Assembly (NCBI RefSeq): GCF_000499385.1
Contig: NW_013652837.1
Location: forward strand, 1 to 48,806
Direction of reading: 5' to 3'
Length of the DNA stretch: 48,806 nt
Origin: Eimeria necatrix
Lineage: Eukaryota; Apicomplexa; Conoidasida; Eucoccidiorida; Eimeriidae
Part shown: piece after piece, positions 28,789 through 40,356 of the stretch
Layout: the number at the start of each line of letters is the position of its first letter
How positions within the stretch are numbered: the first letter of the stretch is position 1
Translations under genes and position numbers: made by a program
Notes under the pieces: generated by a model
What the model was told of the DNA's origin: nothing
Seen by the model: only the letters and a program-made list of their open reading frames with translations
The model's database searches: none

Positions 28789-31700
28789 GAGAGGTGACCC
28801 TGACATATTCAGTGCCCTGCTCGCCCGGAAGGACGTGGTCGCCTCAAAGATGTTCAGCTATTCCAGCCGCAACGCCCTGTCAGAGGTGAGCAGCAGCACC
28901 AGCAGCTGCTGCTGCAGCCTTAGGCAGCTAAGAAAAGATCGAATTTGCTGCTCTTTAGGAGGCCTGTGGACTCTACAGACACATTTGTGCAGCTGCAGCG
29001 ATTCTTGCGAGCTTTCACCCGTGCCGTTGTTTCTGCAGCGACGGTCCTGCCCGCTTCGTACTGGGCGCTGCTGCTGTTGCTGCTGCTGTTGCTGCTGCTG
29101 CTGATGCTGCTGCTGCTGCTTCCGCTGTTGTGGCTGTGGCCCGCAGGCAATGCGCACTTTCGACACCAAGGCCTTGTCGACGGAGTCAGGCGTGCAGCCC
29201 GATATTCAAAAAGGCAAGTGGTTTTTCTTGGGCAGGCTCTATCTAGATGTAGACTAGCTGCCAGCTAGCTGCCAAGCCAGCCAGCTAGCAGCTAGCTGCC
29301 AGCTAGCTGGCAGCTAGCTAGCAACTAGCTAGCAACTAGTTAGCAACTAGTTAGCAACTAGGTAGCAACTAGCTAGCAACTAGGCACCTACTAGCTACCA
29401 GCTACCCAGGAGCTAGCTAATGCAGCACCTGGGCATTATGCAGCTGAATTTCAAACAAGCGAAGCAGCTAGCCAGCTCACCAATCAACGCAGCTGCAGCT
29501 TAGCTCCGGAGTTGAGTTGGCCTTCTGCTAGCGTTGCCAGTTGGCTGGCTAGCTACCTAGTTACCAAGGTTATTGGTTAGCTAGCTGGCTGGCTAGCTTT
29601 GTAGATAGCTAGGTGGCTAGCTAGCTAGGCAGCTAGACAGCCAGGTAGGCTGTTAGCTCCGTAGGTAGCTAGCTGGATACGCAGCGAACTCTGTAGCTAG
29701 CTAGCTCTGCAGTTAGCTAGCCCTTTGGTTGGGTAGCTCTGTAGGTAGCTGGCTCTATGGCTGCTCGCTAGCTCTGCAGGTGGCTAGCTGGGTAGGTAGC
29801 TAGCTCGCGGGTTAGCTAGCCCTGCGGCTAGCTAGCCAGCTGTGGACTTAGCTAGCTAGCTGGCTAGCTGCTGCGCGTTTTGTGGGGGCTGGCTGCAGGG
29901 CTAGACCGGGTATGCGTGGACTTAGTTTCAACTTTGGCCTACGGAGGCGAAACAGTCTTGGTCTTTTTGCCGGGTATTGCGGAGATTTCGACGCTTTTCG
30001 AGGCCCTGGCGTCCCTCGAGAGGGGCCCCCTGGGGGCCCCTGTTCGTGGGGGGGGCCCTGCTGCGTCCGAGGGCGACCGCGCCTCCGGGGCCCCCGGGGG
30101 CCCCGGGGGCCCTGACGGTACCCCCAGCCCCGCTCAGCCGGCCTGCAAGCTGTTTGTGCTGCACTCGACTATAGGGCGGGAGGAACAGGCCGAAGTCTTC
30201 AGCGCGCCTCCAGCAAATGTTTGCCATGTGGTTTTGGCCAGCAACATTGCGGAAAGTTCTCTGACTTTGCCGAACTGCAGAGTCGTTATTGACTTTTGCC
30301 TCCGCAGGCAAATGATTTACGACCCGGTAACCCCCCCGAAGCACCAGCCCTAGCCCATAAACCCTAAACCCTAGCCCCCAAACCCTAGCCCCTAAACCCT
30401 AAATTCTAGGCGCTAATCTCAAAACCCTGAGGAGCGTGCCTGCTCGCACTTCAGCTAGCTGGGGCGTTTTCTGCTGTCTCCAGAATTTGCACGAAGAGCC
30501 GTGCAAGAATTTTAGAGGCTCTTTGCTCTCTGCCTTTAGTTCTTGCTGCTTGGTAGGGGGCTGGGGTTCCTTTTTGTCTAAATTTCGGTCACTTCTGGCT
30601 TATTTTGTCTCCGTTTTTCTCTTCTTTTCTCCTTTCATCTCATTTTACTTTGTTTAATGTCCTTTTCCCTTCTTTTGTCTCCTTTTTTCTTTTTTTCCTC
30701 TCGTTATCTCCCTTTTTCTGACTTTTTTGCCACTTCTGCAGCGCCGCCACGCCTCCGCACTGGTCAAGTCCTGGACTTCCCACGCTTCTTCGCAGCAGCG
30801 CAGCGGCCGCACAGGTGGGCAGCAGGTCGGGGGCCCCCGCAGCACTGGCCTTTTTCAGGAAGCTCATTCTGTACCTTTGGGGCCCCGGGGGCCCTCTTTG
30901 GCCCCGGGGCCCCCTTTGGGCATTTGCATGCATAAAGAACCTCTTGGGGCATATAGATGCACAGAGATATTATCATGGGTGCAATGAGCTGGGGTCCTGT
31001 GGGGGCCCCTGGGACCCTATGGGAGCCTCTGGGGCCCTAAGCGGATCCCTGAGGCCCTAAGGGGGCCCCTGTGGCGGTGCTGCCGCGCCTCATCCCTTTG
31101 CATGGAGCTTTTATGTATTTATATACATATATGTATGTATAGAAGTACACCATACGCATAATAACACATTTATGCATTTCAGTCTGCCACATGTATAAAT
31201 GTGTTGAATATAATGCAGCCATCCATATATGGCATATTTTTGTATATAGCGAGGGCCCCTTTGGAGTGCCTTTCGGTGTGGGGGCCCCCTTTGATTCCCT
31301 TTTGCATTGAGGGATCCTTTTGAATCCCTTTTGCCTTGGGGGCCCCTTTTGAGTGCTTTTTGCTTTGGGGGCCCCTTGTGAGTACGTCTTGCTGCGGGGC
31401 CCCTCTAGAGTGCCTTCTTTATCGGGCTTCCGCTTGAATTCTTTTTGCTCGAGGGGCCCCCCTCTCCGATCGCTTTTTGCTTCGGGGCCTCTTCGGGGCC
31501 CCCTTTGATTCCCTTTTGTTTTGGCATCCCGTTGGCACTCCTTCAGGCCCCTTTCGCTTCGGGGTCCCTGTTGAGTGCTTTTTGCTTAGGGGCCCCCTTG
31601 AGTCCTTTTTGCTTAGGGGCCCCCTGACTGCCCTTTGGTTAGGGGCCCTCTTGAATACCCTTTGCTTGAGGGCCCCTTGAGTCCTTTTTGCTTAGGGGCC

Positions 31701-34700
31701 GCTTAAGTGCCCTTCGGCTAAGGGGCCCCCATGAGTCCTGTTGCTTAGGGGCCCCCTTGAGTGCCGTTTGCTTGGGGTGTTCCCCTTGGTGAGGGGCCCC
31801 TGATGGGTTTTGTGCGGGTGGAGTGCTGCGGGCGTGTAGGCCGGGTGTTTCCTGGGGTGTGCGTGCGTCTGGTGTCTTCGTCGTTTTACAACAAGTGTCT
31901 GCGCGTCTTTGACCTTCCCGAAATGCAAACTGCGCCTCTCGACAAACTCTACATAACTGTGGCCCACCTCACCAAGCGCCTCAACGCCATAGCCAAGGCA
32001 GCCCACGCCCTCTCCCCCACAGAAGCTCCCCCGCTCCAGCCCAGGGACAGGCCCAGCACTATACAGGGTGAGGGGCCCCTCCCCCTCCTGGGAGCCCCTC
32101 AGGCTCTCCGGGGACCCTCCGATGGACCCCTGGAGGCCCTCTGGGGGCCCCTGGAGGCCCTCGGGGGGCCCCTAGAGGCTCTTTGGTGGTTCCTGGAGGC
32201 TTTCTGGTGGACCCGGGAGACCCTCTGGGGCCTCCAAAGGCTCTTTGAGGGCCCCCGAGGGACTCCTGAGGCGTGGGAGACCTTTGGGGGCCCCTAGCTT
32301 TCAGAAGGGGCCTGCCGGGGCCTGCCTACGGGTAGTTCAGGCTAGCGCTAGGATGTTGCTGTGGCAGGGCCCCGCTGCTGTGTGCATGCAGCTTTGGGGA
32401 CTGTGGGGTTTTTGTTGCTGCTGTTTGCTGCAGAAAGCATGCGAGCCGGCTCTTTGACCCCGGCTCAGCTACTGCTGCTCACTGTACAGCCGCCTCCCGT
32501 CTCGGCCCTCACTGCTGCACAGGCAAGCCGAGAAGCCCCTGCTGCTGCTGTTGCTGTAGCTGCTGCAGTAGCGGCTCGTACAGCAGCAGCAGACGACTTG
32601 TATCCCTTTAGGGAGCGTCCCGGCCCACAGCACTGGGCGTGTTGCCGTGGAGCGGGGCTTTTGCGAGGTTTGGGGTTTAGGGTTTAGGGTTTCGGGTTTA
32701 GGGTTGCGTGCAAAGGGTCTTCTGCTGCCTTCAGGCGGGTTTAAGGGAACAGGGCGCTCTGGACGCTAACGGGGAAATAACGCGTTTAGGCTATTTGATG
32801 ATGCAGCTGCCTATAGACGTCCGGCTCTGCAAGTCAGTCTTTCTAAACTAATTCACTCTAATAAGCCAGACCTCTCGGGGCCTCCGGGGTCCCCGGGTCC
32901 CCAGGGGCCCCGTCCCAGGGACTTTGAGCCCCGGGCCCCCGCCGGGGCCCCATCCTAGGGCCTTTGGGCCCCGGTGCCCGACCGGCGCCCCCTCGGGGCC
33001 CCTCCTTGGGTCCTCTCCGGGGCCCCCGCGGGGCCCCCGGGGCACCGCGGGGCCCCCCTGGGGCCCTCTGGCGAGGAAGCTGTGGCATTAAAATAGGGTA
33101 CAGGAGGCCCTTATGGAACAATTGGGGAGGTGCTTTGATGTGTGGGTGTTTGCAGGCTTGTGTTTTTGGGAATTGCTTTTGGATGCCCGCTGGACGCGGT
33201 GGTGTTGGCGAGTTGTTTGGCGAGTTCGGACTTGTTTGCTTTTCCAGCTTTGATGCTGCTGCAGCGGCATTCGAAGGTTTCTGCGGGCTTGGAGGCTGCG
33301 CTGCAGCTGCAGCACCAGCTGAAGTCCAGGGCCCTTTTCGACGGCGGCCACTTTTCCGAGCCGCTCATGCTGCGGTGAGTGCTGCTGCGGTTTTTGCTGC
33401 TGCACAAGCAGCAGCAGCAGGCGAGACGCGAGTGCGGCTCCTGCGCGGCTGGTGCGGTGTACGAACGCCGCGCCCCACAGCTCCCGGGTGTACGTACACT
33501 CCAGCGCGGCGCACTTCAGCGCCAACGACCTAGAGCCATTATCGTTGCTGCTCTCTTTTCTTTCACCGCGCTGCTGCAGCGCAGCAGCAAAGGCTGCGCC
33601 CCAGCGCGCGATTTCTGTGCTGCTGCTGCAGTTCAGCAGCGCCCGTGTCTGTTAGCAGCTCATCTATCTCCTTGTGTTTGTCTTTTTACTGCATCTTGTC
33701 CCTTTTCCATCTTCAAACGAGGCTTTTCGCCTTTGCTGCTGCTGCTGCAGCAACTGCTTCGTCGAGTTCCTACTGCACTTCGCCTCCTCCACTGCGGAGC
33801 TGCGCGCGCGGTTGGCGCGCCAGGCGGCATCTAGCCACTCTCGCCGTTTGGAAATGAACATGAAAGTAGGGCGCACCTCCAGCTACTATTGCTGCTGCTG
33901 CTGCTGTTGCTGCTGCTACTTCTGGTAGCCTTAGTGACTGTGGGGTAGGAGAAGTCCAGACGCAGCTGTGTCGCGCCGCTGTTGCAGCAGTTTGATTTGC
34001 TGCGGTGAGCACGTTGCTGCTACGGCTGTTGTTGCTGCTGCTGCTGCTGCTGTTGCGCGCAGGTGGAGTACAACAGGGCGGCCCGGGAGTTCGGGCGCAT
34101 GCACGCAGTGCTGCCGAAGCGGCTCATCCAGACCACACTTCTTTGCTGCGACCTTTGCCAGCGGGTCTTGAAGCTGGTGGATGCCTGTAAGTGGTTGCAG
34201 CGGCGCGGGGGGTCCCCCTCTTGGGTGGCTGGGGGCCCCCAGGGGCCCCCAGCAAGGGCCATGCCCCCTGTGTGCATGTATCTTGTTGCTTGCTGCTTGC
34301 TGCTGCTGCCCGTTTGCTGAGCCTTTTTACATGCCATAGCCTGATTTAGAAGCGACGGGACTGCAGTCACGTCCTCAAATTTCCCCGCTGCTGCTGCTGC
34401 TGCTGTTGGTTGCAGCCTCCACAGCGTACAAGCGTCTCAGCTTCTTGCTGCAGCTGCTCCAAGACGGGAGGATTTTCCCTCCACATCTTCAGCAGCAGGC
34501 TGCAGGCAAGGCAGGGGGCCTGCAGCAGCAGTGGCAGTGGCGGCGGGGTGACCCGAAGCAACAGCAGCAGCAGCAGCAGCAGCAAGCGCAGCGCTTTGGG
34601 GGCGAGGCAACGGGCGAGCTGGAGACGGCAATATCGTACGACCCCCAAGCAGCAGCCGCAGCAGTGGAAAACCACTTCGTCTCAGACCCCATTCTTCTCA

Positions 34701-37700
34701 AGGCGCTGCTTGCTGCTTCTTTTTCTCCTTCCTTCATGGTTGGAAAAGTCAAGAAGTGCATCGACGGAGAGAAACTGGTCGACAAGGAGGACACGGAAGA
34801 CGCAGACGAGGGATCCGTGGCCCTGTACAGCTGTAAGAGCTGCTGCTGCTGCTGCTGCTGTTGCTGCTCGCCTTGCTGTTGCTGCTGCTGCTGTTGATGG
34901 CGGCGCCGCCGGAGTCAGGGTCTAGCTGGCTGCGGCAGTGGCTTACAGGGGGGCTGCTGCTGCATGCATTCGCTCACATTGTTTGCGGCTTGCTGCTGTG
35001 TTCTGCTGTACCTTTTTTGGAGCCCCCACAGCACACTGCTGCTGTTCAGGCTGCTTGGGGATGCATGCACAGGCTCCTGCTGCTGCTGCTGCTGCTGCAG
35101 CGTATTTACCCGCTCGTAGCCAGTATGCACTCACTTGTGCTCGTGGGAGTGCCCGCTGCTGCTGCTGTTGCTGCTGGTGCTGCTGCAGGGTTGGCGGAGC
35201 GGGGAGTTGAACTGAGCCGGTGTTTGTTTTTCAACCGCGTGTTTGGCTTTGGGAAGATGAGCCAGATGCAGTCGGCGCTTTCTTTGGTGCTGCCCGGGGT
35301 GGACTTTTTGCTGATTTACGGAGACAGTCTGTCTCCGTATGTGGAGCTGTTTGCGTCTTCTGCTGCAGCAGCAGAAGACGCAGCAGTGCTGTCGCTGTCC
35401 CGCAGCAAGACCCCAGAGAGCCTGGGCTCCTGCGTGATTCTGTACTTGCCACCGACTTCCCGCAACGAGTGCTTCAACTATGACTCGAAGCTGGCAGCAG
35501 CAGCAGCAGCAGCTTACAAGAAGGAGCTGCGCTGCCCGCCGACTGCTGCTGCAGTGCTGGCGCAGCAGCAAAAGCGGAAGCAGCTGGACGAGCAGCTGGA
35601 GAAGCAGCTGATGGACGAAATGCAGAAAAACCCCGAAAAGGCCCTTTTGGATGATGGTGACTCCGTTTTGGAAAATCTGGGATGCGGGCCTGTCCACATT
35701 GCCAGCAGCAGCACTCTTTGCTGCCCCGAACTCAAAGAAGTTAACGAAAAAATTGCGCAGCAAGAGTTCATCAAAGGCCAGCACTTTCGCCCCTGCAAGC
35801 TCTTCGCCTCTCACCCTGCATGCGCCCAACTCATCAACCAGTTTGCATGCGGCCGCTGGAAGTTCTCTCTTTCAGTTCCTGCTGCTGCCAAACCTACTTC
35901 TCCGGAGAACAGGGAATCCTCAGAGGCTCCTGGCGAGTGAGCCCCCATACCACCTGCGGCTGCCGCTGCAGCGGCAGCAGCAGCAGTGCGCAGCAGTGTG
36001 CAGCAGTGTGCAGCAGCAGCAGCAGTGCACAGCAGCAGCAGCAGTGTGCAGGAGGAGCAGCAGCAGCGTGCAGATGCCGGGCGGCGTGGCCGAAAGGCAC
36101 GGGCTCGCATGGGTCGTGGACTGTGTGCGGTTGCTGCAGGTCATCCGGCGGGGCAGCAGAAGGGCCTTTGGCCGCAGCAGCAGGAGCAGCAGCAGGAGCA
36201 GCAGCAGCAGCAGCAGCGCCGGCGGTGTGCCTGGAGGTGGTGCGCCCCGTGTCCCCCTTCGGGGTCACCTGGTACTTCGTGGCCCCGCAGGAAACCCCCA
36301 GCCCCCCCACATCCAGCGGAAAAGCTCCCAAAGTTGTTAAAGTCCAGGGCATTTTGAGTTACCGCAGCCCCATGGGGGTCCTTAGTGTTTGTCCAGAGCC
36401 CACGGAGACTGCTGCTGCTGGCCGCCGCGTCTTTCACCAGGTGCGGTGGGGGCCCGGGAGCGCAGCAGCAGCAGCAGCAGCGGCGGCAGCAGCGGCAGCA
36501 GCAGCAGCGGCAGCTTCAGGAGGGGCAGCAGCAGGAGGGGCAGCAGCAGGAGGGGCAGCAGCAGGAGGGGCAGGCAGCAGCAGGGGCAGCAGCGAAGGCA
36601 GCAGCAAAGGCAGCAGCAAAGGCAGCAGCAAAGGCAGCACGGGCCCTTTCGCGGGCCCCCAGGGCCCAAGGGAGCGCTGCAGCGGCTGCCTCTGTCTCCT
36701 CCGTAAAACGGCTCTTCTTGTCCCTGCCGGGCCCAGCTGCTGTCCCTTTGCGTCGCGTCTCTCTGCTGCTGCTGTCTCCTGCCTCTCTAGCTTGGCTTGG
36801 CCGCTGCTAGCTCGCCCTCGCTGCTGCTGCTGCTTCTGCTGCCGCGCAAGCTGGCGGACCTGGCTGCCGCTGCTGCTGCTGCTGCTGTTGTTCCGCGAGC
36901 CGGCGGACCTGGCTGCTGCTGCTGCTGCTGTTGCTGCGCGAGCCGGCGGACCTGGCTGCTGCTGCTGCTGCTGCTGAGAGGGGACGCTGGCTTGCGCTGG
37001 GGTGTGTGCTGCAGCCGTGGGAAGTCTACGCAGTGGCAGTGGCGCAGCAAAACAAAGACAGCATTTCGCAGGCCTGGGCTGAGGGGGTCACAGTGCTACC
37101 GCAGCGGGAAGCAGTTCTTCTCATGTTGGCTTTTTTGCCCGGCAGCGCCCACGTCGAAATCACAGTGAAAGCCTCTACAGACTCGCCCGTGGCCATCACC
37201 AAGTGAGGCACCTCGCAGCAGCAGCTGCAGCAGCAGCTGCAGCAGCAGCTGCAGAAGCGGCAGCGACAGACTCGACCAGCAGCAGCAGCAGTGCGAACAG
37301 CAGCAGCAGCAGCTTGCCGTTGGCTGGACCGATGCCGCTCCGCGCCAGCAACACTAAGGGCTGAGGGCTTTAGGGTTTAGGGTTTAGGGCTTAGGGTTTG
37401 TGGTGTTGTTTTGGAGCTCAGCATCGAGATGCTGGAGGGGATGAGTCTGTCTCAGAATGCGAATTCGCCGTCAGTGACAATAGGGGATTTGCTGCGGCTG
37501 AATGTGCTGCGGCACTTGATGTCGAAGGCGCTGCAAGGAGACGCAGAAGCAGCAGCAGCAGCACTGCAGCCAGTTTCTGCGCGCCCGGGCGCCAAGGGCC
37601 GCCAGCCCACAGAGGCCCTCTTAGTAGAAGATGGCCACGGCCAGCTCCAGGAGGCCCTTGCTGAAGTTCTGTCTCAGTGCAATTTCCCCGTCACCGCCTC

Positions 37701-39254
37701 TCAGGTCAACGAGCTTCTTCTCCGCGCAGGTCCCCAAACACTTCCACTGCCCCAACCACCGGCAACGCGCCCCTGGGGGGCCCCGGGGGGGCCCCCGGGG
37801 CCCCAGGCGTGTCCAGGGGGGCCCCGGGGGGCTCCCCGGGGCCCCAGGGCCATTCCAGGGGGCCTTCGCAACCCTCGGGGCCCCCGTGGGACCTCAGGGG
37901 CGCCCGCCCGTGGGCCCCCCGGAGCTCCGGGGCCCCCGTAGAGCCTCCTCCAGGGCCTGTTGGGCCTCCCTGGGGCCCCCGTCGTGCCACAGGGGCCCCC
38001 TTGCGCACCCCAGGGCCCCCCAAAGAGGCCTCGAGGGTCCCGAGGGGGCGGCCCCCGGGGCCTCCGACCTGGGCGCGTGAGGGTCCTGCCACAGTGCTGC
38101 AGTGCTGCAGTGCTTAGGGGTGAGTGCGGGTGTTGTGGGGTGGCGCAGGCGCTGTTGCGGACCCGCGAGTGCACTTGCTGTTTCACCGGGGGCTGCCGCT
38201 GCGGGGCGAAGCCTCGGGGCGAAAAGGCAGCAGCAAAAAGGGAGGAGACAGCATCTTTTCCTTCACTTTGTCTGCCTTTGGGCCCCCCAAGGCTGCTGAC
38301 TCTGCCTGCCTGCCCCCCTTCAACATTGCGGCCATTGCCCAGCACTTCCACGGCCTTCTGCAGGTGCGTCGGCTGCTGCAGCAGGCTGCTGTAGCAGCCC
38401 AGAAGCCTTGAGCGGCGCTGCTGCTGCTGCTGCAGCGGCAGCGAACTCAATAGAAACTTAAGTGGACTAAGCGCTGAGATTATAGGTGCTTTTTTGCGCA
38501 TGCAGTGGGTGCCCCTGGAAGCTCCCATTGTCCTTTGCGCGCCGAGTGTATAGACTGTTAGGCTGCTGCTGCAGCAGGGCTGCTGCTGCAGCGAGGCTGC
38601 TGCTGCAGCAGGGCTGCTGCTGCAGCGAGGCTGCTGCTGCAGCGCGCGCCCGCTGTAGACCCGCAGGAGCAGACTGCATCTTTTGCGTGGTGTGCACTGC
38701 AACGTGTTTGCAGGAATCCCAGCGACGAGCACCAGAGCCTCGCAGCAAAAAGCAGCAGCAGCAAAATCAGGCGTCTCGGCGTGGGGCAGCACACGGGGGC
38801 AAACAGAAGGGGAGAAATGCTAACGCGGGAGGCAGCAAGCGGGGGTCTCAGGCGAATGCACAGAGAGGGCAGGGGCAGTACCAGCAGCAGCAGCAGGCAC
38901 AGGGAAGACAATCGCAGCAGCAGCAGCAGCAGAGGGCTTCGGGCCGCAGGAGAGGCAGGGGCGGTCAGTCCTTTGCTCAGTCGGCAGGAGACAACCGCCA
39001 GCAGCAGCAGCAGCAGCACACGCAGCAGCAGCAGCAGCAGCAGGGTCAGCCGCAACAGCAGCGGCATCAGCAGCAGCAGCAACAGCAGCAGCGCTTCCCC
39101 GCGGGCTTTGTTCAGTTTTCAGACCCGAAACGGGGGGGCCCTTCTGGCCACCGCGGGGCCCAAGATATGCAGCAAGCGGCACCCTTGCCTTTTAAGCAGC
39201 AACGTGGGGTCCCACCGCCGCCAGCTGGTAAGGAGGCACTCCTATGCGCACCGT

Positions 39255-39289
<35 letters not shown>

Positions 39290-39433
39290 TGCAGCAGCAG
39301 GGGGAGCGAGAGGTTGTGTTGTGTGTCGTGCAGGCGCTGCTGTCAACAGCAGTGACCCATCGCTCGGCCAGCCCTTGGCGCCGCACCACAGAGCTTAGTA
39401 AGCACTTAGTGCTGCGCTGTGTAGTGCCCCTTT

Positions 39434-39464
<31 letters not shown>

Positions 39465-40356
39465 GCTGCGCAGCGGCAGTCGTATAGCATCATTAGATCT
39501 TTGGTATATGAGTCTCTCAGGGGTTCTGTCTGCCATGTATGTCGATTCCCCCCTTCTTTTCTTGCTCTAAAATTAATAAACGGCAGCAAAGGGGCTGGTA
39601 TGGAGCAAGCGCGGGCGGCGGGGCAGCAGAGCCCTTGGGCGCCGTACCGCTGCCGCTGCTGCCGCTGCTGCTGCTGCTGCCGCTGCTGCTGCTGTTGCTC
39701 CTGCAGTGCCATGTACTGCTGCATGCAGCCGACACGGCAATTAGTGGGTTTCTTCCGCCCCGCTGCTCCTGCAGCGCTGCTGCTGCCACTTGCTGCTGCG
39801 CGTGTCTTGCTGCTGCAGCCGTATGGACCCACTCCAGGCGCACGCTGCGGACGGCGGGCAGCACATGGGCGTTCCTGTTTACAGCCGGCAGCAGCAGCAG
39901 CAGCAGCACCACGCGTCGCCTTCTAGATACGGAGGAGTCACAGGTGCAGCTTGTGCAGCAGCTGGTGGTGCCCCAACTCTACTGCAGCAGCACCCGCAAC
40001 AAGCTTATCTCCCTCCCTACAGGCAGCCGCAGCAGGTGCAGCAGCACCCCTACGCCCACAACCCTTACGGACTGCAGCAGCCCTTCTTGGATGCTTCTCG
40101 CCTTCCCCGGCAGCAGCACATGCCTCTTGCTGCTGTCGGGGGGACGGCGCCCCTGCAGCAGCTGCAGCAGCTGCAGCAGCTGCAGCAGCTGCATCTCGGC
40201 GCTGCTGGCGCGCCGCAGCAAGCACATGCACAGGCAGCAGGGTACAGGGCCCCGCATGCTGCAGCGCTGCTGCAGCAGCAGCTGCGAATCCCCCCAGTGC
40301 ATGGGGGCAGCGCCGGAGGCCACCAGAATATGTTTGGGTCTTATGCGGGTAGATGA
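27026..40356 (+). CDS. DEVH-box RNA helicase, TDRD9/Spindle-E-like, 20-exon model
   Basis: Exons: 27026-28885, 29147-29213, 29899-30326, 30742-30814, 31840-32067, 32434-32522, 32735-32832, 33156-33374, 33751-33865, 34063-34186, 34416-34832, 35189-35936, 36067-36139, 36237-36440, 37015-37202, 37422-37729, 38149-38363, 38714-39227, 39334-39397, 39819-40356. The sum is 2190 codons and all phases agree. Motifs: I GETGCGKST (155-163), Ia TQPRRLA, II DEVH (362-365), III SAT (395-397), IV VLVFLPGIAEI (about 662-672), V SNIAESS, VI QQRSGRTGR (803-811), then an HA2 block (about 886-1020). Poly-Ser, poly-Ala and poly-Gln inserts sit between the motifs. The C-terminus is Arg/Gly- and Gln-rich, suiting RNA binding. 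The family is DEAH/RHA; DHX29/36/57-like is the alternative. No Tudor domain is recognised. Exons 13-14 are the least sure. MSKSEQ is chosen as start. Confidence 0.82.
29230..29875. repeat. GCTAGCTAG/GCTAGCTGG tetranucleotide tract in intron 2 of the helicase
   Basis: About 640 bp dominated by CTAG and AGCT units with frequent CAGCTAGCTG variants. It fills nearly the whole intron 29214-29898. Confidence 0.95.
30346..30428. repeat. Interstitial telomere-like repeats in intron 3 of the helicase
   Basis: Degenerate CCCTAAACCCTAGCCCC units just after the donor of exon 3. Here the C-rich strand is the transcript strand, opposite to the copies in introns 6 and 15. Confidence 0.9.
31245..31800. repeat. 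Minisatellite with TTTTGCTT and GGGGCCCC in intron 4 of the helicase
   Basis: About 14 units of roughly 30-45 bp, consensus TTTTTGCTTRGGGGCCCCCT followed by TTGAGTRCC. Each unit has a self-complementary GGGGCCCC core. Immediately upstream (31085-31245) is unrelated AT-rich DNA. Confidence 0.9.
32075..32300. repeat. GGGGGCCCCTGGAGGCCCTC minisatellite in intron 5 of the helicase
   Basis: Units of about 15-30 bp alternating CTGGAGGC and GGGGGCCCC, starting directly after the donor of exon 5. Confidence 0.85.
32664..32706. repeat. Interstitial telomere-like repeats in intron 6 of the helicase
   Basis: Five units of GGGTTTAG/GGGTTTCG close to the 3' splice site of exon 7. Confidence 0.92.
32872..33075. 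repeat. GGGGCCCC-rich tract in intron 7 of the helicase
   Basis: Irregular repeats of CGGGGCCCC and CCCCGGGGC with CTTTGAGCC/CTTTGGGCC spacers. It is open in several frames, giving Pro/Gly-rich shadows that are not coding. Confidence 0.85.
33488..33499. promoter_or_regulatory. Palindrome GTGTACGTACAC, copy 1 (intronic)
   Basis: Perfect 12-bp palindrome in intron 8 of the helicase. It is identical to the core of the copies at 45018 and 47716. Function is not known; listed as a possible protein-binding site because of the repetition. Confidence 0.4.
37360..37402. repeat. Interstitial telomere-like repeats in intron 15 of the helicase
   Basis: Four to five units of TTTAGGG/CTTAGGG ending about 20 bp before the 3' splice site of exon 16. 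Confidence 0.92.
37765..38070. repeat. GGGGCCCC-rich tract in intron 16 of the helicase
   Basis: Irregular CGGGGGGGCCCCCGGGG-type units begin soon after the donor of exon 16 and continue to about 38070. Long Pro/Gly frames across it are shadows. Confidence 0.85.

Noticed and set aside
29230..29875. CRISPR-like or transposon origin of the GCTAGC tract
   Set aside because: Units are four-base simple repeats without constant-length spacers; it is simple sequence in a eukaryotic intron.
35820..36977. A separate plus-strand gene of 385 codons
   Set aside because: Only its segment 36237-36440 looks protein-like and fits the helicase as exon 14; the rest is CAG, CTG and GGC repeat.
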